64,000 bases of DNA, taken from contig NZ_QQOH01000002.1 in NCBI RefSeq assembly GCF_003345655.1, positions 434,001 through 498,000 of the forward strand. Reading direction: 5' to 3'. This stretch comes from Motiliproteus coralliicola. Its GTDB lineage: Bacteria > Pseudomonadota > Gammaproteobacteria > Pseudomonadales > Balneatricaceae. Made by a program: the position numbers and the translations under genes. Within the stretch, counting starts at the first letter, position 1, and every line of letters begins with the position of its first letter. The notes under the pieces are model-generated. The model saw nothing but the letters and a program-made list of their open reading frames with translations, was not told where the DNA came from and did not search any database. Shown here in pieces: positions 34,893-43,629 of the stretch.

Positions 34893-35266
34893 TTGTTGGG
34901 ATAGGAACCGATATTGTTCAGATCGCCAGGATCGGTGCTAGCAGCGATAGGTTGGGCGAAAAGTTTGCGGCCCGCATTCTGACCCCGGATGAGTTGCAGC
35001 AATGGCAAGAACATGCTCGTCCGACCGTGTTCCTTGCCAAGCGTTTTGCGGTCAAGGAAGCCGCGTCCAAGGCGTTGGGTACCGGTATTGGTCGCGGGGT
35101 TTCGTGGCAGCACTTTCATATTGACCATAATGAATGGGGGGCTCCCCAACTACGGTTTAGTGAAGGTGCCGCCGAACGTGCCGAACAACTCGGGGTGAAC
35201 CGTATTCACCTGACCTTGTCCGATGAGCAGGACCATGTAGTAGCTTTTGTGGTGCTGGAGCAATAA
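34889..35266 (+). CDS. acpS: Holo-[acyl-carrier-protein] synthase
   Basis: 125 residues. The two motifs of the AcpS family are present: GIGTDIVQIARI at the start (metal-binding Asp) and KRFAVKEAASKALGTGIGRG (Glu and Lys of the active site). It transfers phosphopantetheine from CoA to ACP. The ATG overlaps the recO stop by 4 bp, giving direct translational coupling to recO. Confidence 0.95.
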   Translation: MIVGIGTDIVQIARIGASSDRLGEKFAARILTPDELQQWQEHARPTVFLAKRFAVKEAASKALGTGIGRGVSWQHFHIDHNEWGAPQLRFSEGAAERAEQLGVNRIHLTLSDEQDHVVAFVVLEQ

Positions 35267-35370
35267 GCTGTGCACCCGATCAATAGTTGATTTTTGTTCC
35301 ATGTGCGGTTGGTTGGAAAACAGGCGAGCACCGAACACTTCAGACCGAATTAAACGAGTAGGTATTATCG

Positions 35371-36267
35371 ATGGATTCAGTATTCCCCACGATTGAAGCA
35401 TATGTGGGAGGCACCCCGCTGGTACGGCTGCAGCGCCTTCCCGGTAACACCAGCAATACCGTACTGGTTAAGCTGGAGGGTAACAATCCGGCCGGTTCGG
35501 TTAAAGATCGTCCCGCTTTGAGCATGATCAATCGGGCCGAGCGTCGGGGCGAGATCATGCCCGGCGATACTCTGATCGAGGCGACCAGTGGCAACACCGG
35601 CATCGCCCTGGCGATGGCTGCGGCGATCAAGGGTTACCGAATGATCCTGATCATGCCTGAGAATATGAGCGATGAGCGTCGTGCGGCGATGACCGCTTAC
35701 GGCGCTGAACTGATCAGCGTGTCCCAGGAGCAGGGCATGGAGGGGGCCAGAGACCTGGCTCTGAGCATGCAGGACCAGGGTAAGGGCAAGGTGCTGGACC
35801 AGTTCGCCAATATGGATAACCCCGAGGCGCATTTCGATACCACCGGGCCGGAGATCTGGCAGCAGTCCCAGGGTAAGATAACCCACTTCGTCAGCTCGAT
35901 GGGAACCACCGGCACCATCATGGGCGTTTCCCGTTATCTGAAGCAGCAGAATCCGGCCATCGAGATTGTCGGCCTGCAACCGGAAGACGGCGCCAGCATC
36001 CCCGGAATCCGCCGCTGGCCGGAGGCCTACCTGCCCAAAATCTATAACGCCGATCGAGTCGATAGCATTATCGATATGGGTCAACAGGAAGCCGAGCATA
36101 CCATGCGTGAGCTGGCCCGCCAGGAAGGGATCTTCTGCGGTGTGTCTTCCGGCGGTGCGGTTGCCGGAGCGCTGCGCTTGAACCAACAGCTCGAGAACTC
36201 GGTGATCGTTTGTATTATCTGCGACCGTGGTGACCGCTATCTGTCGACCGGGGTTTTCAACGATTAA
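35371..36267 (+). CDS. cysM: Cysteine synthase B
   Basis: A 298-residue fold-type II PLP enzyme. The PLP lysine lies in NPAGSVKDRPAL, the phosphate-cup in EATSGNTGIALAMAAA, and GTTGTIMGVSRYLK and FCGVSSGGAVAGAL complete the pattern. The N-terminus YVGGTPLVRLQRL and its length match CysM rather than CysK. It makes cysteine (or S-sulfocysteine from thiosulfate). It sits directly before relA; the rlmD gene usual at this point in Pseudomonas is missing. Confidence 0.95.
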   Translation: MDSVFPTIEAYVGGTPLVRLQRLPGNTSNTVLVKLEGNNPAGSVKDRPALSMINRAERRGEIMPGDTLIEATSGNTGIALAMAAAIKGYRMILIMPENMSDERRAAMTAYGAELISVSQEQGMEGARDLALSMQDQGKGKVLDQFANMDNPEAHFDTTGPEIWQQSQGKITHFVSSMGTTGTIMGVSRYLKQQNPAIEIVGLQPEDGASIPGIRRWPEAYLPKIYNADRVDSIIDMGQQEAEHTMRELARQEGIFCGVSSGGAVAGALRLNQQLENSVIVCIICDRGDRYLSTGVFND

Positions 36268-36340
36268 TTCCACCAGCGACCTGAAAGAAATAGCACCATC
36301 GTCGGTGGCCACCCGACGGTGTAGAGGAGAAGAGTGACCG

Positions 36341-38608
36341 ATGGTTAAAGTCCGTCAGGACCACCCGCTGGACGAATCAGGCTCAGTCGACCTGACCGCT
36401 TGGCTCGAACGTATCCGTACCGATGTCAACGTGACCGACGAGGCGCTGTTAGTGCGTGCCTGTGAGCTCAGTCATTGGGCTCACGAGCAGGAGAGCCCGC
36501 AGGAAGATATCTGGCAGGAAGAGGGCACCAACAGCTTCGTTACCGGCCTGGAGATGGCCGGAATCCTGGCCGAGCTGCGGTTGGACCAAGATGCATTGGT
36601 TGCATCGATCCTTTATCGCGCCGTGCGTGAGAAGCGCTTGCCACTCGAGCGGGTGCGTGACGAGTTTGGCGCCCCGGTCGCTAAGCTGATCGACGGCGTG
36701 CTGCAGATGGCGGCTATTGGTACTCTGCTGCACCCAACGCCCGATTCGGTATTGGGGCAGAGTGAAGGTCAGCTCGATAACGTCCGAAAGATGCTGGTGA
36801 CGATGATCGAGGATGTGCGGGTCGCACTGATCAAGATCTCCGAGCGCACCTGTGCCATCCGTGCGGTCAAGAACGGTAATCGCAAGAAGCGCTACCGGGT
36901 CGCTCGCGAGGTGTTCGATGTCTATGCCCCGCTGGCACACCGACTCGGTATCGGCCATATCAAGTGGGAGCTGGAAGACCTTAGTTTCCGCTACCTGCAG
37001 CCCAATGCGTATAAGCAGATCGCCAGCCTGTTAGCCGAGAAGCGGCTGGATCGGCAGCAATATATTGACGATGTGCTGTACCGGTTGAAAACCGAGATGG
37101 CCAATATCGGCATCGACGCCGAGCTGATGGGTCGGGCCAAGCATATCTACAGCATCTGGCGCAAAATGAAGCGCAAGAACATCGACTTCCATCAGGTCTA
37201 CGATGTGCGTGCGGTGCGGATGCTGGTGCCTGAAGTGCGCGACTGTTACGCCGCCCTGGGGATCGTTCACGGACTGTGGAAAAACATCCCCCACGAGTTT
37301 GATGACTACATCGCCTCGCCGAAAAAGAACGGCTATCGCTCGTTGCATACGGCGGTGATCGGCCCCGAAGGCAAGGTGTTGGAGATTCAGATCCGCACCC
37401 ACGATATGCACGATGATGCCGAGCTGGGAGTCTGTGCCCACTGGCTTTACAAGGGCACCGATACCAGCTCCAAGAGCGACAGCTACGAAGGCAAGATCGC
37501 CTGGTTGCGGCAGGTACTGGAGTGGCAGGACGATGTCGGTAATGCCAGCGATCTGATCGATCAGTTGCGCGGTAATATCGAGGACGATCGGATCTACGCC
37601 TTCACCCCGGATGGCCATGTGGTTGATATGGGGGCAGGCTCGACACCGTTGGATTTTGCCTACCGGGTCCACACCGAAGTCGGCCATCGTTGCCGTGGCG
37701 CCAAGGTAAACGGCAAGATCGTACCACTCACCGCCAAGCTGAAGACCGGTGATCAAGTAGTGATCATGACCGCCAAGCAGGGTGGGCCCAGCCGTGACTG
37801 GATGAACCCGAATCTGGGTTACATCACCTCATCGCGGGCGCGAGCCAAGATCCGCCACTGGTTCAAAGACCAGAACCGGGATCAGAACGTTCATGATGGT
37901 CGTCAGATTATCGAGCGTGAGATCAAGCGTCTGGCCTTGAGCGATGTTGATCTCAAAGGCGTTGCCCATGGCCAGGGATACGCCGAGGTTGACGATCTCT
38001 ATGCCGCAGTAGGGGCTGGAGACCTGCGCCTGAGCCAGATTCTCGGGGCGGCCCAGCGCCAGATTGAAGCCAAGCGTGAAGACGACGAGCAACTCGATCT
38101 GGATCTGCTACCGCGCTCCGAGCCTACATCAGCGAGTCCGCGTAGCGGCGACCTGTCAATTCTAGGTGTCGGTAACCTGCTGACGGTGGTGGCCAACTGC
38201 TGTAAACCGGTACCCGGGGATGCCATCGTTGGTTACATCACCCAGGGTCGCGGGGTTTCGATCCATCGTCAGGATTGCATCAACGCACTGCAGTTGGAGT
38301 CGAGCGACCACGAGCGGATGATCGAGGTCAGTTGGGGGAACGAAGACGCCAACCAGGCCTACCCGGTCGATATCCGTATCGATGCGCTGGATCGACACGG
38401 CTTGCTGCGTGACATCATGGTGGTGCTGTCGAACGAGCGGATCAGCGTGATTTCGGTGAATACCCGGACCGACAAGAAAGAGGGCACTGCCAGGGTGCTG
38501 ATCACCTTCGAGATCAATCGTCTGGAAGACCTGGGGCGGGTGATGGACAAGATCGGTCAGCTACCGAATATCTCCGATGTACACCGCATGTTGCCGGGGA
38601 CCGAGTAG
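36341..38608 (+). CDS. relA: GTP pyrophosphokinase RelA
   Basis: A 755-residue monofunctional RelA. The N-terminal pseudo-hydrolase domain lacks the HD residues of SpoT (region around LVASILYRAVREKRLP). The synthetase domain contains HEFDDYIASPKKNGYRSLHTAV, with the acidic ExDD motif (EFDD) that marks RelA-type enzymes. A TGS domain (YAFTPDGHVVDMGAGSTPLDFAY) and a C-terminal ACT domain (DIRIDALDRHGLLRDIMVVLS) follow. It makes (p)ppGpp on ribosomes with uncharged tRNA. The gene pair relA-mazG is conserved. Confidence 0.97.
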   Translation: MVKVRQDHPLDESGSVDLTAWLERIRTDVNVTDEALLVRACELSHWAHEQESPQEDIWQEEGTNSFVTGLEMAGILAELRLDQDALVASILYRAVREKRLPLERVRDEFGAPVAKLIDGVLQMAAIGTLLHPTPDSVLGQSEGQLDNVRKMLVTMIEDVRVALIKISERTCAIRAVKNGNRKKRYRVAREVFDVYAPLAHRLGIGHIKWELEDLSFRYLQPNAYKQIASLLAEKRLDRQQYIDDVLYRLKTEMANIGIDAELMGRAKHIYSIWRKMKRKNIDFHQVYDVRAVRMLVPEVRDCYAALGIVHGLWKNIPHEFDDYIASPKKNGYRSLHTAVIGPEGKVLEIQIRTHDMHDDAELGVCAHWLYKGTDTSSKSDSYEGKIAWLRQVLEWQDDVGNASDLIDQLRGNIEDDRIYAFTPDGHVVDMGAGSTPLDFAYRVHTEVGHRCRGAKVNGKIVPLTAKLKTGDQVVIMTAKQGGPSRDWMNPNLGYITSSRARAKIRHWFKDQNRDQNVHDGRQIIEREIKRLALSDVDLKGVAHGQGYAEVDDLYAAVGAGDLRLSQILGAAQRQIEAKREDDEQLDLDLLPRSEPTSASPRSGDLSILGVGNLLTVVANCCKPVPGDAIVGYITQGRGVSIHRQDCINALQLESSDHERMIEVSWGNEDANQAYPVDIRIDALDRHGLLRDIMVVLSNERISVISVNTRTDKKEGTARVLITFEINRLEDLGRVMDKIGQLPNISDVHRMLPGTE

Positions 38609-38656
38609 GGTTTCTGGCAGCTCGCTGAGCCCGATGGATTAAGGACGCGAACAACA

Positions 38657-39514
38657 ATGGCTTACCAAATGGACGATCTGCTGCGGCTGATGGCCCAGCT
38701 GCGCGATCCTCAGCACGGCTGCCCCTGGGACCAGAAGCAGGACCTGGCGTCTATTGTGCCCCATACCCTCGATGAGGTGTACGAGGTGATCGATACCATC
38801 GAGCGTCAGGATCATGATCATCTTTGTGATGAGCTGGGCGACCTGCTGTTCCAGGTGGTGTTCTATGCCCAGATCTGTGCGGAGCAGGGACAGTTCCGGT
38901 TCAACGATATTATCGACGGGCTGGTTAGCAAGCTGCTTCGTCGCCATCCCCATGTCTATCCTGACGGTACCTTCGGCAGCTTTGGCAGTCCCGACAAGCT
39001 CACTGAAGCCCAGATCAAACAGAACTGGGAGCGGATCAAGGCCGAAGAGCGGGCGGCAAAGCGGGCCGAGTTGGATGCTGAATCGGATGACGAGTCTAAA
39101 ACAGACGCCGCCTCGGTACTGGATGATATCTCAGCCGGTCTGCCGGCACTGATGCGGGCCCATAAACTGCAAAAACGGGCGGCTTCAGTCGGGTTTGACT
39201 GGCGTGAACTGGCGCCGGTGTTCGAGAATCTGCAGTCCGAGATCGTCGAGGTGCAGGAGGCGATTCAGCAGCAGGATGAGCAGGCGATCGCCGATGAGCT
39301 GGGGGATCTGCTGTTCTCCTGCGTCAATCTGATACGCCACCTGAAGCAGGACTCGGAACAGGTATTGCGTCAGGCCAACGGCAAGTTCGAGCAACGCTTC
39401 CGCCGGGTCGAGCTGTTGGCAGCCGCGCAGGGTCTGGATATGAGCAGCACCGACGAAGCCGTGCTAGACCAGCTCTGGCAACAGGCCAAACAACAGCTGG
39501 CCGAAGAAACTTAA
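38657..39514 (+). CDS. mazG: Nucleoside triphosphate pyrophosphohydrolase MazG
   Basis: 285 residues with two MazG helical domains. The first has RDPQHGCPWDQKQDLASIVPHTLDEVYEVID and DELGDLLFQVVFYAQI; the second repeats the pattern with ADELGDLLFSCVNLIRHL. The ExxE and ExxD metal-binding motifs are visible in both. It hydrolyses NTPs to NMP and PPi and lowers ppGpp in E. coli. The stop codon lies inside a 15-bp tandem repeat. Confidence 0.96.
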   Translation: MAYQMDDLLRLMAQLRDPQHGCPWDQKQDLASIVPHTLDEVYEVIDTIERQDHDHLCDELGDLLFQVVFYAQICAEQGQFRFNDIIDGLVSKLLRRHPHVYPDGTFGSFGSPDKLTEAQIKQNWERIKAEERAAKRAELDAESDDESKTDAASVLDDISAGLPALMRAHKLQKRAASVGFDWRELAPVFENLQSEIVEVQEAIQQQDEQAIADELGDLLFSCVNLIRHLKQDSEQVLRQANGKFEQRFRRVELLAAAQGLDMSSTDEAVLDQLWQQAKQQLAEET

Positions 39515-39568
39515 GCCAGCAGCACTTAAGCCAGCAGCACTTAAGCCAGCAGCACTTAAGCCAGCAGC
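39511..39568. repeat. Tandem repeat of 15 bp between two convergent genes
   Basis: Three exact copies of TTAAGCCAGCAGCAC (39511-39525, 39526-39540, 39541-39555) and 13 bases of a fourth (39556-39568). Each copy carries a TAA in the mazG reading frame, so the stop codon itself is repeated. The array ends at the stop of the convergent hydrolase gene. Slippage or recent duplication is the likely origin. Confidence 0.95.
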
Positions 39569-40420
39569 TTAGTGGCGGCTGGTTCGGTTTGGCGAATGCT
39601 GGTCGATAAAGCGGCCAATTGCCTCCCAGTAACCGGGCTGATCGGTGATATCGATATGATCGGCCCGCTCAAACTCCAGAATCTCGGTTTCCCCCCCCCA
39701 GAGTGACATCAGTCGTCGGCCACGTTCGGGCGGAACGATTCGATCCTTGCCCGCCAGCAGGCTCAGTACAGGGCTGTCTATCTGTGCGGCTAATCGATCC
39801 GATTCGAACCGGTGTTTGGCCAACCAGTCCACCGGCAGCCACGGATAATGGAGCTGGCCCAGGGCGACAAAGTTATCATAAGGGGTCACCAGTATGGATG
39901 CGGCGACGGCCCGTTCGGCGGCAACGTAAGCGGCGATACCGGAGCCGAGCGAGCGTCCCATAACAAAGGTTCGCTCCAGCGGAATCTGATACTCGGTGGT
40001 GATCAGATCAAGCAGCCAGAGTGCATCTTCCTTCAGCGCTGCCTCCGAAGGTTTGCCGCTGCTATGGCCATAACCACGGTAGTTGATCAGCAGCAGCGAA
40101 GCATTAAACCGGCCCAAGGGTTCCAGGTTCCAGCTGATCTCCTCGGCATTGCCGCCGTAATAGATCAGCAAGGGTGCACCCTCAGCGGTACTTTGCCGGA
40201 ACCAGCCGTGCAGTCGGGTTCCGTCCTCGCGATTAAATTCAACTTGATAGGCCTGCCATCGCTGCTGATCGGCCGGATCGAGGGCGCGCTGCTGGAATAC
40301 AAGACTATCCTGAAACAGATAGGTGAGCCCAATCAGTGCCAGATAGCCCAGCAGGCAAAACCACAGTAGGCTGATCCACCAAGCCATCGCGGCGCGACCG
40401 GGCTTAGATGCCGAACTCAT
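39569..40420 (-). CDS. Alpha/beta hydrolase, membrane-anchored (BEM46-like)
   Basis: 283 residues with one N-terminal membrane segment (WWISLLWFCLLGYLALIGLTYLF, residues about 14-36) and a serine hydrolase domain. The nucleophile elbow is GRSLGSG, the oxyanion region YYGGNAEE, the Asp in LLAGKDRIVPP and the His in ADHIDI. BEM46/ABHD13-type proteins of this shape are found in many bacteria with unknown substrates. The start overlaps the stop of the Nudix gene by 17 bp, so the two are translated together. Confidence 0.88.
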   Translation of the reverse strand: MSSASKPGRAAMAWWISLLWFCLLGYLALIGLTYLFQDSLVFQQRALDPADQQRWQAYQVEFNREDGTRLHGWFRQSTAEGAPLLIYYGGNAEEISWNLEPLGRFNASLLLINYRGYGHSSGKPSEAALKEDALWLLDLITTEYQIPLERTFVMGRSLGSGIAAYVAAERAVAASILVTPYDNFVALGQLHYPWLPVDWLAKHRFESDRLAAQIDSPVLSLLAGKDRIVPPERGRRLMSLWGGETEILEFERADHIDITDQPGYWEAIGRFIDQHSPNRTSRH

Positions 40421-41036
40421 GGCGTCTTAGGGCCAGTTGCTGCAACGCGGCGATGCTGAACAGGTCTTGGATGCGGCCGTCCAGGCACATCGCGATAGCA
40501 TCATCGAACGGCAGCCGCCGGATCTGCAGCTGCTCGGTGTCGTCGAAGTCGGTCTCCCCCGGGGTTAGTTGTTGGGCCAGATAGGCGACTCCCAACTCGT
40601 CGGTCACCGAGTTGGAGATCTGAACCCGCAGAAATTCGGTCATCTGTTGTGCCCGCAGACCGGTCTCTTCTCGCAGCTCTTTATGAGCGCCGTCGAGTGA
40701 ATCCAGTTCCACCGGGTGTCCTCCCATGGGAACCTCCCAGCTGTAGTCACCCAGTGCATAGCGGTATTGGCCGACCAGCCAGGTGTAGCCCTGTTCGTCG
40801 ATCGGAATGATCGCTACCGCGCGATTACGGAATTTCACCAAGCCGTAGATGCCTTCGTTACCGGAGGGGGTCAGCACCTTATCTTCGCGAATTCGGATCC
40901 AGGGGTTTTCGTAGATCAGCTTACTGGCCAGCCGGGTCCAGGGATTGGCGGCTTCAACCCCTAGGGTAGCGCTAGGTTCAGCGGGTGTGGATAGCGTATC
41001 GGGCTTACCGTTGGAGGTGCTGTCGTCCGTTGTCAT
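40404..41036 (-). CDS. Nudix hydrolase (ADP-ribose pyrophosphatase-like)
   Basis: About 210 residues from the ATG at 41036; the frame extends to 41063 by an ATT. A disordered Thr/Ser-rich N-terminus (about 35 residues) precedes the fold. The Nudix box reads GGHPVELDSLDGAHKELREE with TGL after it: the helix end ELREETGL is intact, but the usual Glu in the first part seems to be Leu with a Glu one place earlier, and Arg is Lys. Family members of this type hydrolyse ADP-ribose or similar sugar nucleotides. The gene is coupled to the hydrolase that follows. Confidence 0.85.
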   Translation of the reverse strand: MTTDDSTSNGKPDTLSTPAEPSATLGVEAANPWTRLASKLIYENPWIRIREDKVLTPSGNEGIYGLVKFRNRAVAIIPIDEQGYTWLVGQYRYALGDYSWEVPMGGHPVELDSLDGAHKELREETGLRAQQMTEFLRVQISNSVTDELGVAYLAQQLTPGETDFDDTEQLQIRRLPFDDAIAMCLDGRIQDLFSIAALQQLALRRHEFGI

Positions 41037-41127
41037 TGCGCTCAACTGGCTGGTGGAAATCAATCACTGAACTATAACCCAGCGGGCTGGAAACAGCAGC
41101 CTGCTGGGTCGGTCGTTCGATGTTGTA

Positions 41128-41898
41128 TCAGCCAGCGATGCAGACACCGTGGTCAACATAGTGAATGGTGCCGGTCACCCCATCGGATAGCTCGCTCAGG
41201 TAGTAGAGGCTGGCGTTGCCGACCTCATCGATCGTCGGCAGTTTGCCGTCGCAGGCCATGCTGGCACTGTGCTCGAGCATCGCATCGAAGTTTTTGATTC
41301 CACCAGCGGCGCGGGTCTGGATGGTACCCGGAGAGATACAGTTGACCCGGATACCCGCCGGACCCAGGTCACGGGCCAGGTAGCGGGTTGCCGCTTCAAG
41401 ACCCGCCTTGGCGACGCCCATGATGTTGTAGTCGCCGGTGGCGATAGCGCTACCCAGGTAGGAGTAGTTGATCAGGCTGCCGCCTTCCTTCATCAGCGGC
41501 TTACTCAGGCGGGCCATCTCGATAAAGGAGTAGCAGGACACGTCCATGGCGGTCAGGAAACCGTCGCGAGAACACTCGGACAGCGGTGCGTGCAGGTCTT
41601 CCAGCGGGCAGAAGGCGATCGAGTGGACCAGCCCGTGGAGTACTCCCCAGCGCTGTCCGATCTCGGCAAATAGCGCTTCGAGCTGACCCGGCTGGGTCAC
41701 GTCCAGCGGCAACAACAGCTCGGCGCCCAGCTCCTCGGCCAGCGGCTCGACGAAGCGACGAGCTTTTTCATTCAGGTAGGTGATGCACAGCTCGGCACCC
41801 TGCTCGCGCAGTTTACGGGCGGCGCCGTAAGCGATGCTGTTATCGTTGGCGATGCCGACGATCAGAACTTTTTTCCCTTGCATCAACGCAGCGTTCAT
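41128..41898 (-). CDS. fabI: Enoyl-ACP reductase (FabI-type SDR)
   Basis: A 256-residue protein of the FabI group. The cofactor motif is GIANDNSIAYGAA near residue 16, unlike ordinary SDR proteins, and the active-site tyrosine-lysine pair has the FabI spacing in GDYNIMGVAKAGLEA. SYLGSAIA and ISPGTIQTRAAGGI are further FabI landmarks. It performs the last step of each fatty-acid elongation round with NAD(P)H. A single gene; a second enoyl reductase elsewhere is possible. Confidence 0.9.
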   Translation of the reverse strand: MNAALMQGKKVLIVGIANDNSIAYGAARKLREQGAELCITYLNEKARRFVEPLAEELGAELLLPLDVTQPGQLEALFAEIGQRWGVLHGLVHSIAFCPLEDLHAPLSECSRDGFLTAMDVSCYSFIEMARLSKPLMKEGGSLINYSYLGSAIATGDYNIMGVAKAGLEAATRYLARDLGPAGIRVNCISPGTIQTRAAGGIKNFDAMLEHSASMACDGKLPTIDEVGNASLYYLSELSDGVTGTIHYVDHGVCIAG

Positions 41899-42013
41899 AA
41901 TGTGGACTCCTAGTAAGAAAAAGCGTTGATATTTAGCATATTCCTCTTATGTTGCAGTGCAACTAAATTTGTTCGGTTTGCTAATTATTTGACCCAAAAA
42001 ACAAGTGCAGTAG

Positions 42014-42409
42014 ATGACCCGTCTTAATCTCAAACACGCCGTAGCCAGAAAAGTATTGTTGAATGCTCTAGTGTGCGCAGCGGCGCTCATGGCTCCGGTT
42101 ACGGCCTTGGCCGATGACAAATCGGTGACCTATCAGGATCAGATCAAACCAATCTTCGACCAGCATTGCGTCGAGTGCCATGAAGGCTGGTTTCCCAAAG
42201 GGGGACTGCGGATGGATTCGTTGGAGAACCTTCGCGAGGGGGGCAAGAATGGTCCGAGCTATTTCGCCGGCAAACCTGACAAGGGCCGTTTGATCAATAT
42301 GATCAAACAGGTGCCGGGGCGTTTTAGTCAGATGCCGCCGGGTGAAAAGTCGCTAACTGAAGCGCAGTACCAGTTGATCCGTCGCTGGATCGAGCAGGGA
42401 GCCCGCTGA
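42014..42409 (+). CDS. Periplasmic c-type cytochrome-like protein
   Basis: 131 residues. A signal peptide (VLLNALVCAAALMAPVTALAD, cleavage near residue 34) is followed by a single haem-binding site CVECH and a candidate axial ligand in SQMPPGEKSLT. The domain resembles the short cytochrome modules of planctomycete-type cytochromes (HCVECHEGWFPKGGLRMDSLENL). It should carry one haem c in the periplasm and take part in electron transfer. It lies alone between fabI (divergent) and ackA (convergent). Confidence 0.85.
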   Translation: MTRLNLKHAVARKVLLNALVCAAALMAPVTALADDKSVTYQDQIKPIFDQHCVECHEGWFPKGGLRMDSLENLREGGKNGPSYFAGKPDKGRLINMIKQVPGRFSQMPPGEKSLTEAQYQLIRRWIEQGAR

Positions 42410-42447
42410 GCAGGCTCCCGTTTAGCTGGCTGAGATTCGAGTCTGAA

Positions 42448-43629
42448 TCACTCCAGTACTTCCAACGCGTGCTGCGCCAGCATCTGCTCTTCATCGGTGG
42501 CGATAACCCGGACACAGACCCGGCTACCCGGGGTGCTGATGATCTCGGCGTTGGCGCGGTTAGCGGCATCGTCGATCTCGATACCCAGCCAACGGCTGCG
42601 CTGGCAAACCAGTGAGCGGATCTCGGCGCTGTTCTCGCCTACGCCGCCGGTAAAGACCAGTTGTTCGATCCCTTCCAGTGCCGCGCCCAGGCTGCCGATC
42701 TCACGGGCGACCCGGTAGCAGAACAGGTTGACCGCTTCACGGGCTTGTTGGCTGTCGCTGGCCAGCAGTTCGGCCATCTCGCTGGTCAAACCGCCCGACA
42801 CACCCAGCCAGCCACTCTTTTTGTAGAGCAGTTTTTCAATCGCATCGACGTCCATCGCTTTTTCACGCATCAGGTACAGCAGTACCCCCGGATCAATAGC
42901 GCCGCAGCGGGTACCCATCGGCGGTCCATCCAGAGCGGTGAAGCCCATGGTTGAGGTGATGCTCAGACCATCCTTGATGGCGCATAGGCTGGCGCCAGCA
43001 CCCAGGTGGCCGACGATGGTATTGAACTGGGCACAATCACGCTGTTCCAGCTGGCGGTAGATATATTCATAGGACAGGCCATGGAAGCCGTAGCGGCGAA
43101 TTCCCTCGTCGTACATCTCACGGGGCAGGGCGAACTGCTTGGCTTCCAGCGGCATCTGGCTGTGGAACATGGTGTCGAAGCAGGCGACCTGGGGGACATC
43201 CGGCAGCAGGGCGTGGCAAGCTTCGATCAGTTTCAGGTTGTAGGGCTGGTGCAGGGGCGCCAGCGGGATGTAGTCACGCAGTTGTTCGAGCTGTTGATCG
43301 CAAACTTCGACCGGTTGGCTGTAGCGTTCACCGCCGTGAACGACTCGGTGACTGATGGCACTGAGCTTATGCTCATGGGCATGGCTGTTGATCCAGGCGA
43401 AGATGAAGTCGAGGCAGGCTTGATGGCGACCGCTCTCGTCGATTGAAGCGAAGTCCAGTTTTAGATCGGTGATCAGGTTGCCGTCGGCATCCTTAATCTG
43501 AGCCCGGGGTTGGGCCAGGATATTGCTAAGTTTGAAGTTGTAGTGAAGTTCCGGCTGATCGGCTACGACTTTGTAGAGGGCCGATTTCAGGCTGGATGAA
43601 CCGCCGTTGACGGTCAGGATACTGCTCAT
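42448..43629 (-). CDS. ackA: Acetate kinase
   Basis: A 393-residue ASKHA-fold kinase. MSSILTVNGGSSSLKSALY is the N-terminal phosphate-binding motif; HRVVHGGERYSQPV, FDTMFHSQMP, GHLGAGASLCAIKDG and FTGGVGENSAEIRSLV are further conserved blocks. It interconverts acetyl phosphate and acetate with ATP. The start codon overlaps the stop of the phosphotransacetylase gene by 4 bp. Confidence 0.96.
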   Translation of the reverse strand: MSSILTVNGGSSSLKSALYKVVADQPELHYNFKLSNILAQPRAQIKDADGNLITDLKLDFASIDESGRHQACLDFIFAWINSHAHEHKLSAISHRVVHGGERYSQPVEVCDQQLEQLRDYIPLAPLHQPYNLKLIEACHALLPDVPQVACFDTMFHSQMPLEAKQFALPREMYDEGIRRYGFHGLSYEYIYRQLEQRDCAQFNTIVGHLGAGASLCAIKDGLSITSTMGFTALDGPPMGTRCGAIDPGVLLYLMREKAMDVDAIEKLLYKKSGWLGVSGGLTSEMAELLASDSQQAREAVNLFCYRVAREIGSLGAALEGIEQLVFTGGVGENSAEIRSLVCQRSRWLGIEIDDAANRANAEIISTPGSRVCVRVIATDEEQMLAQHALEVLE

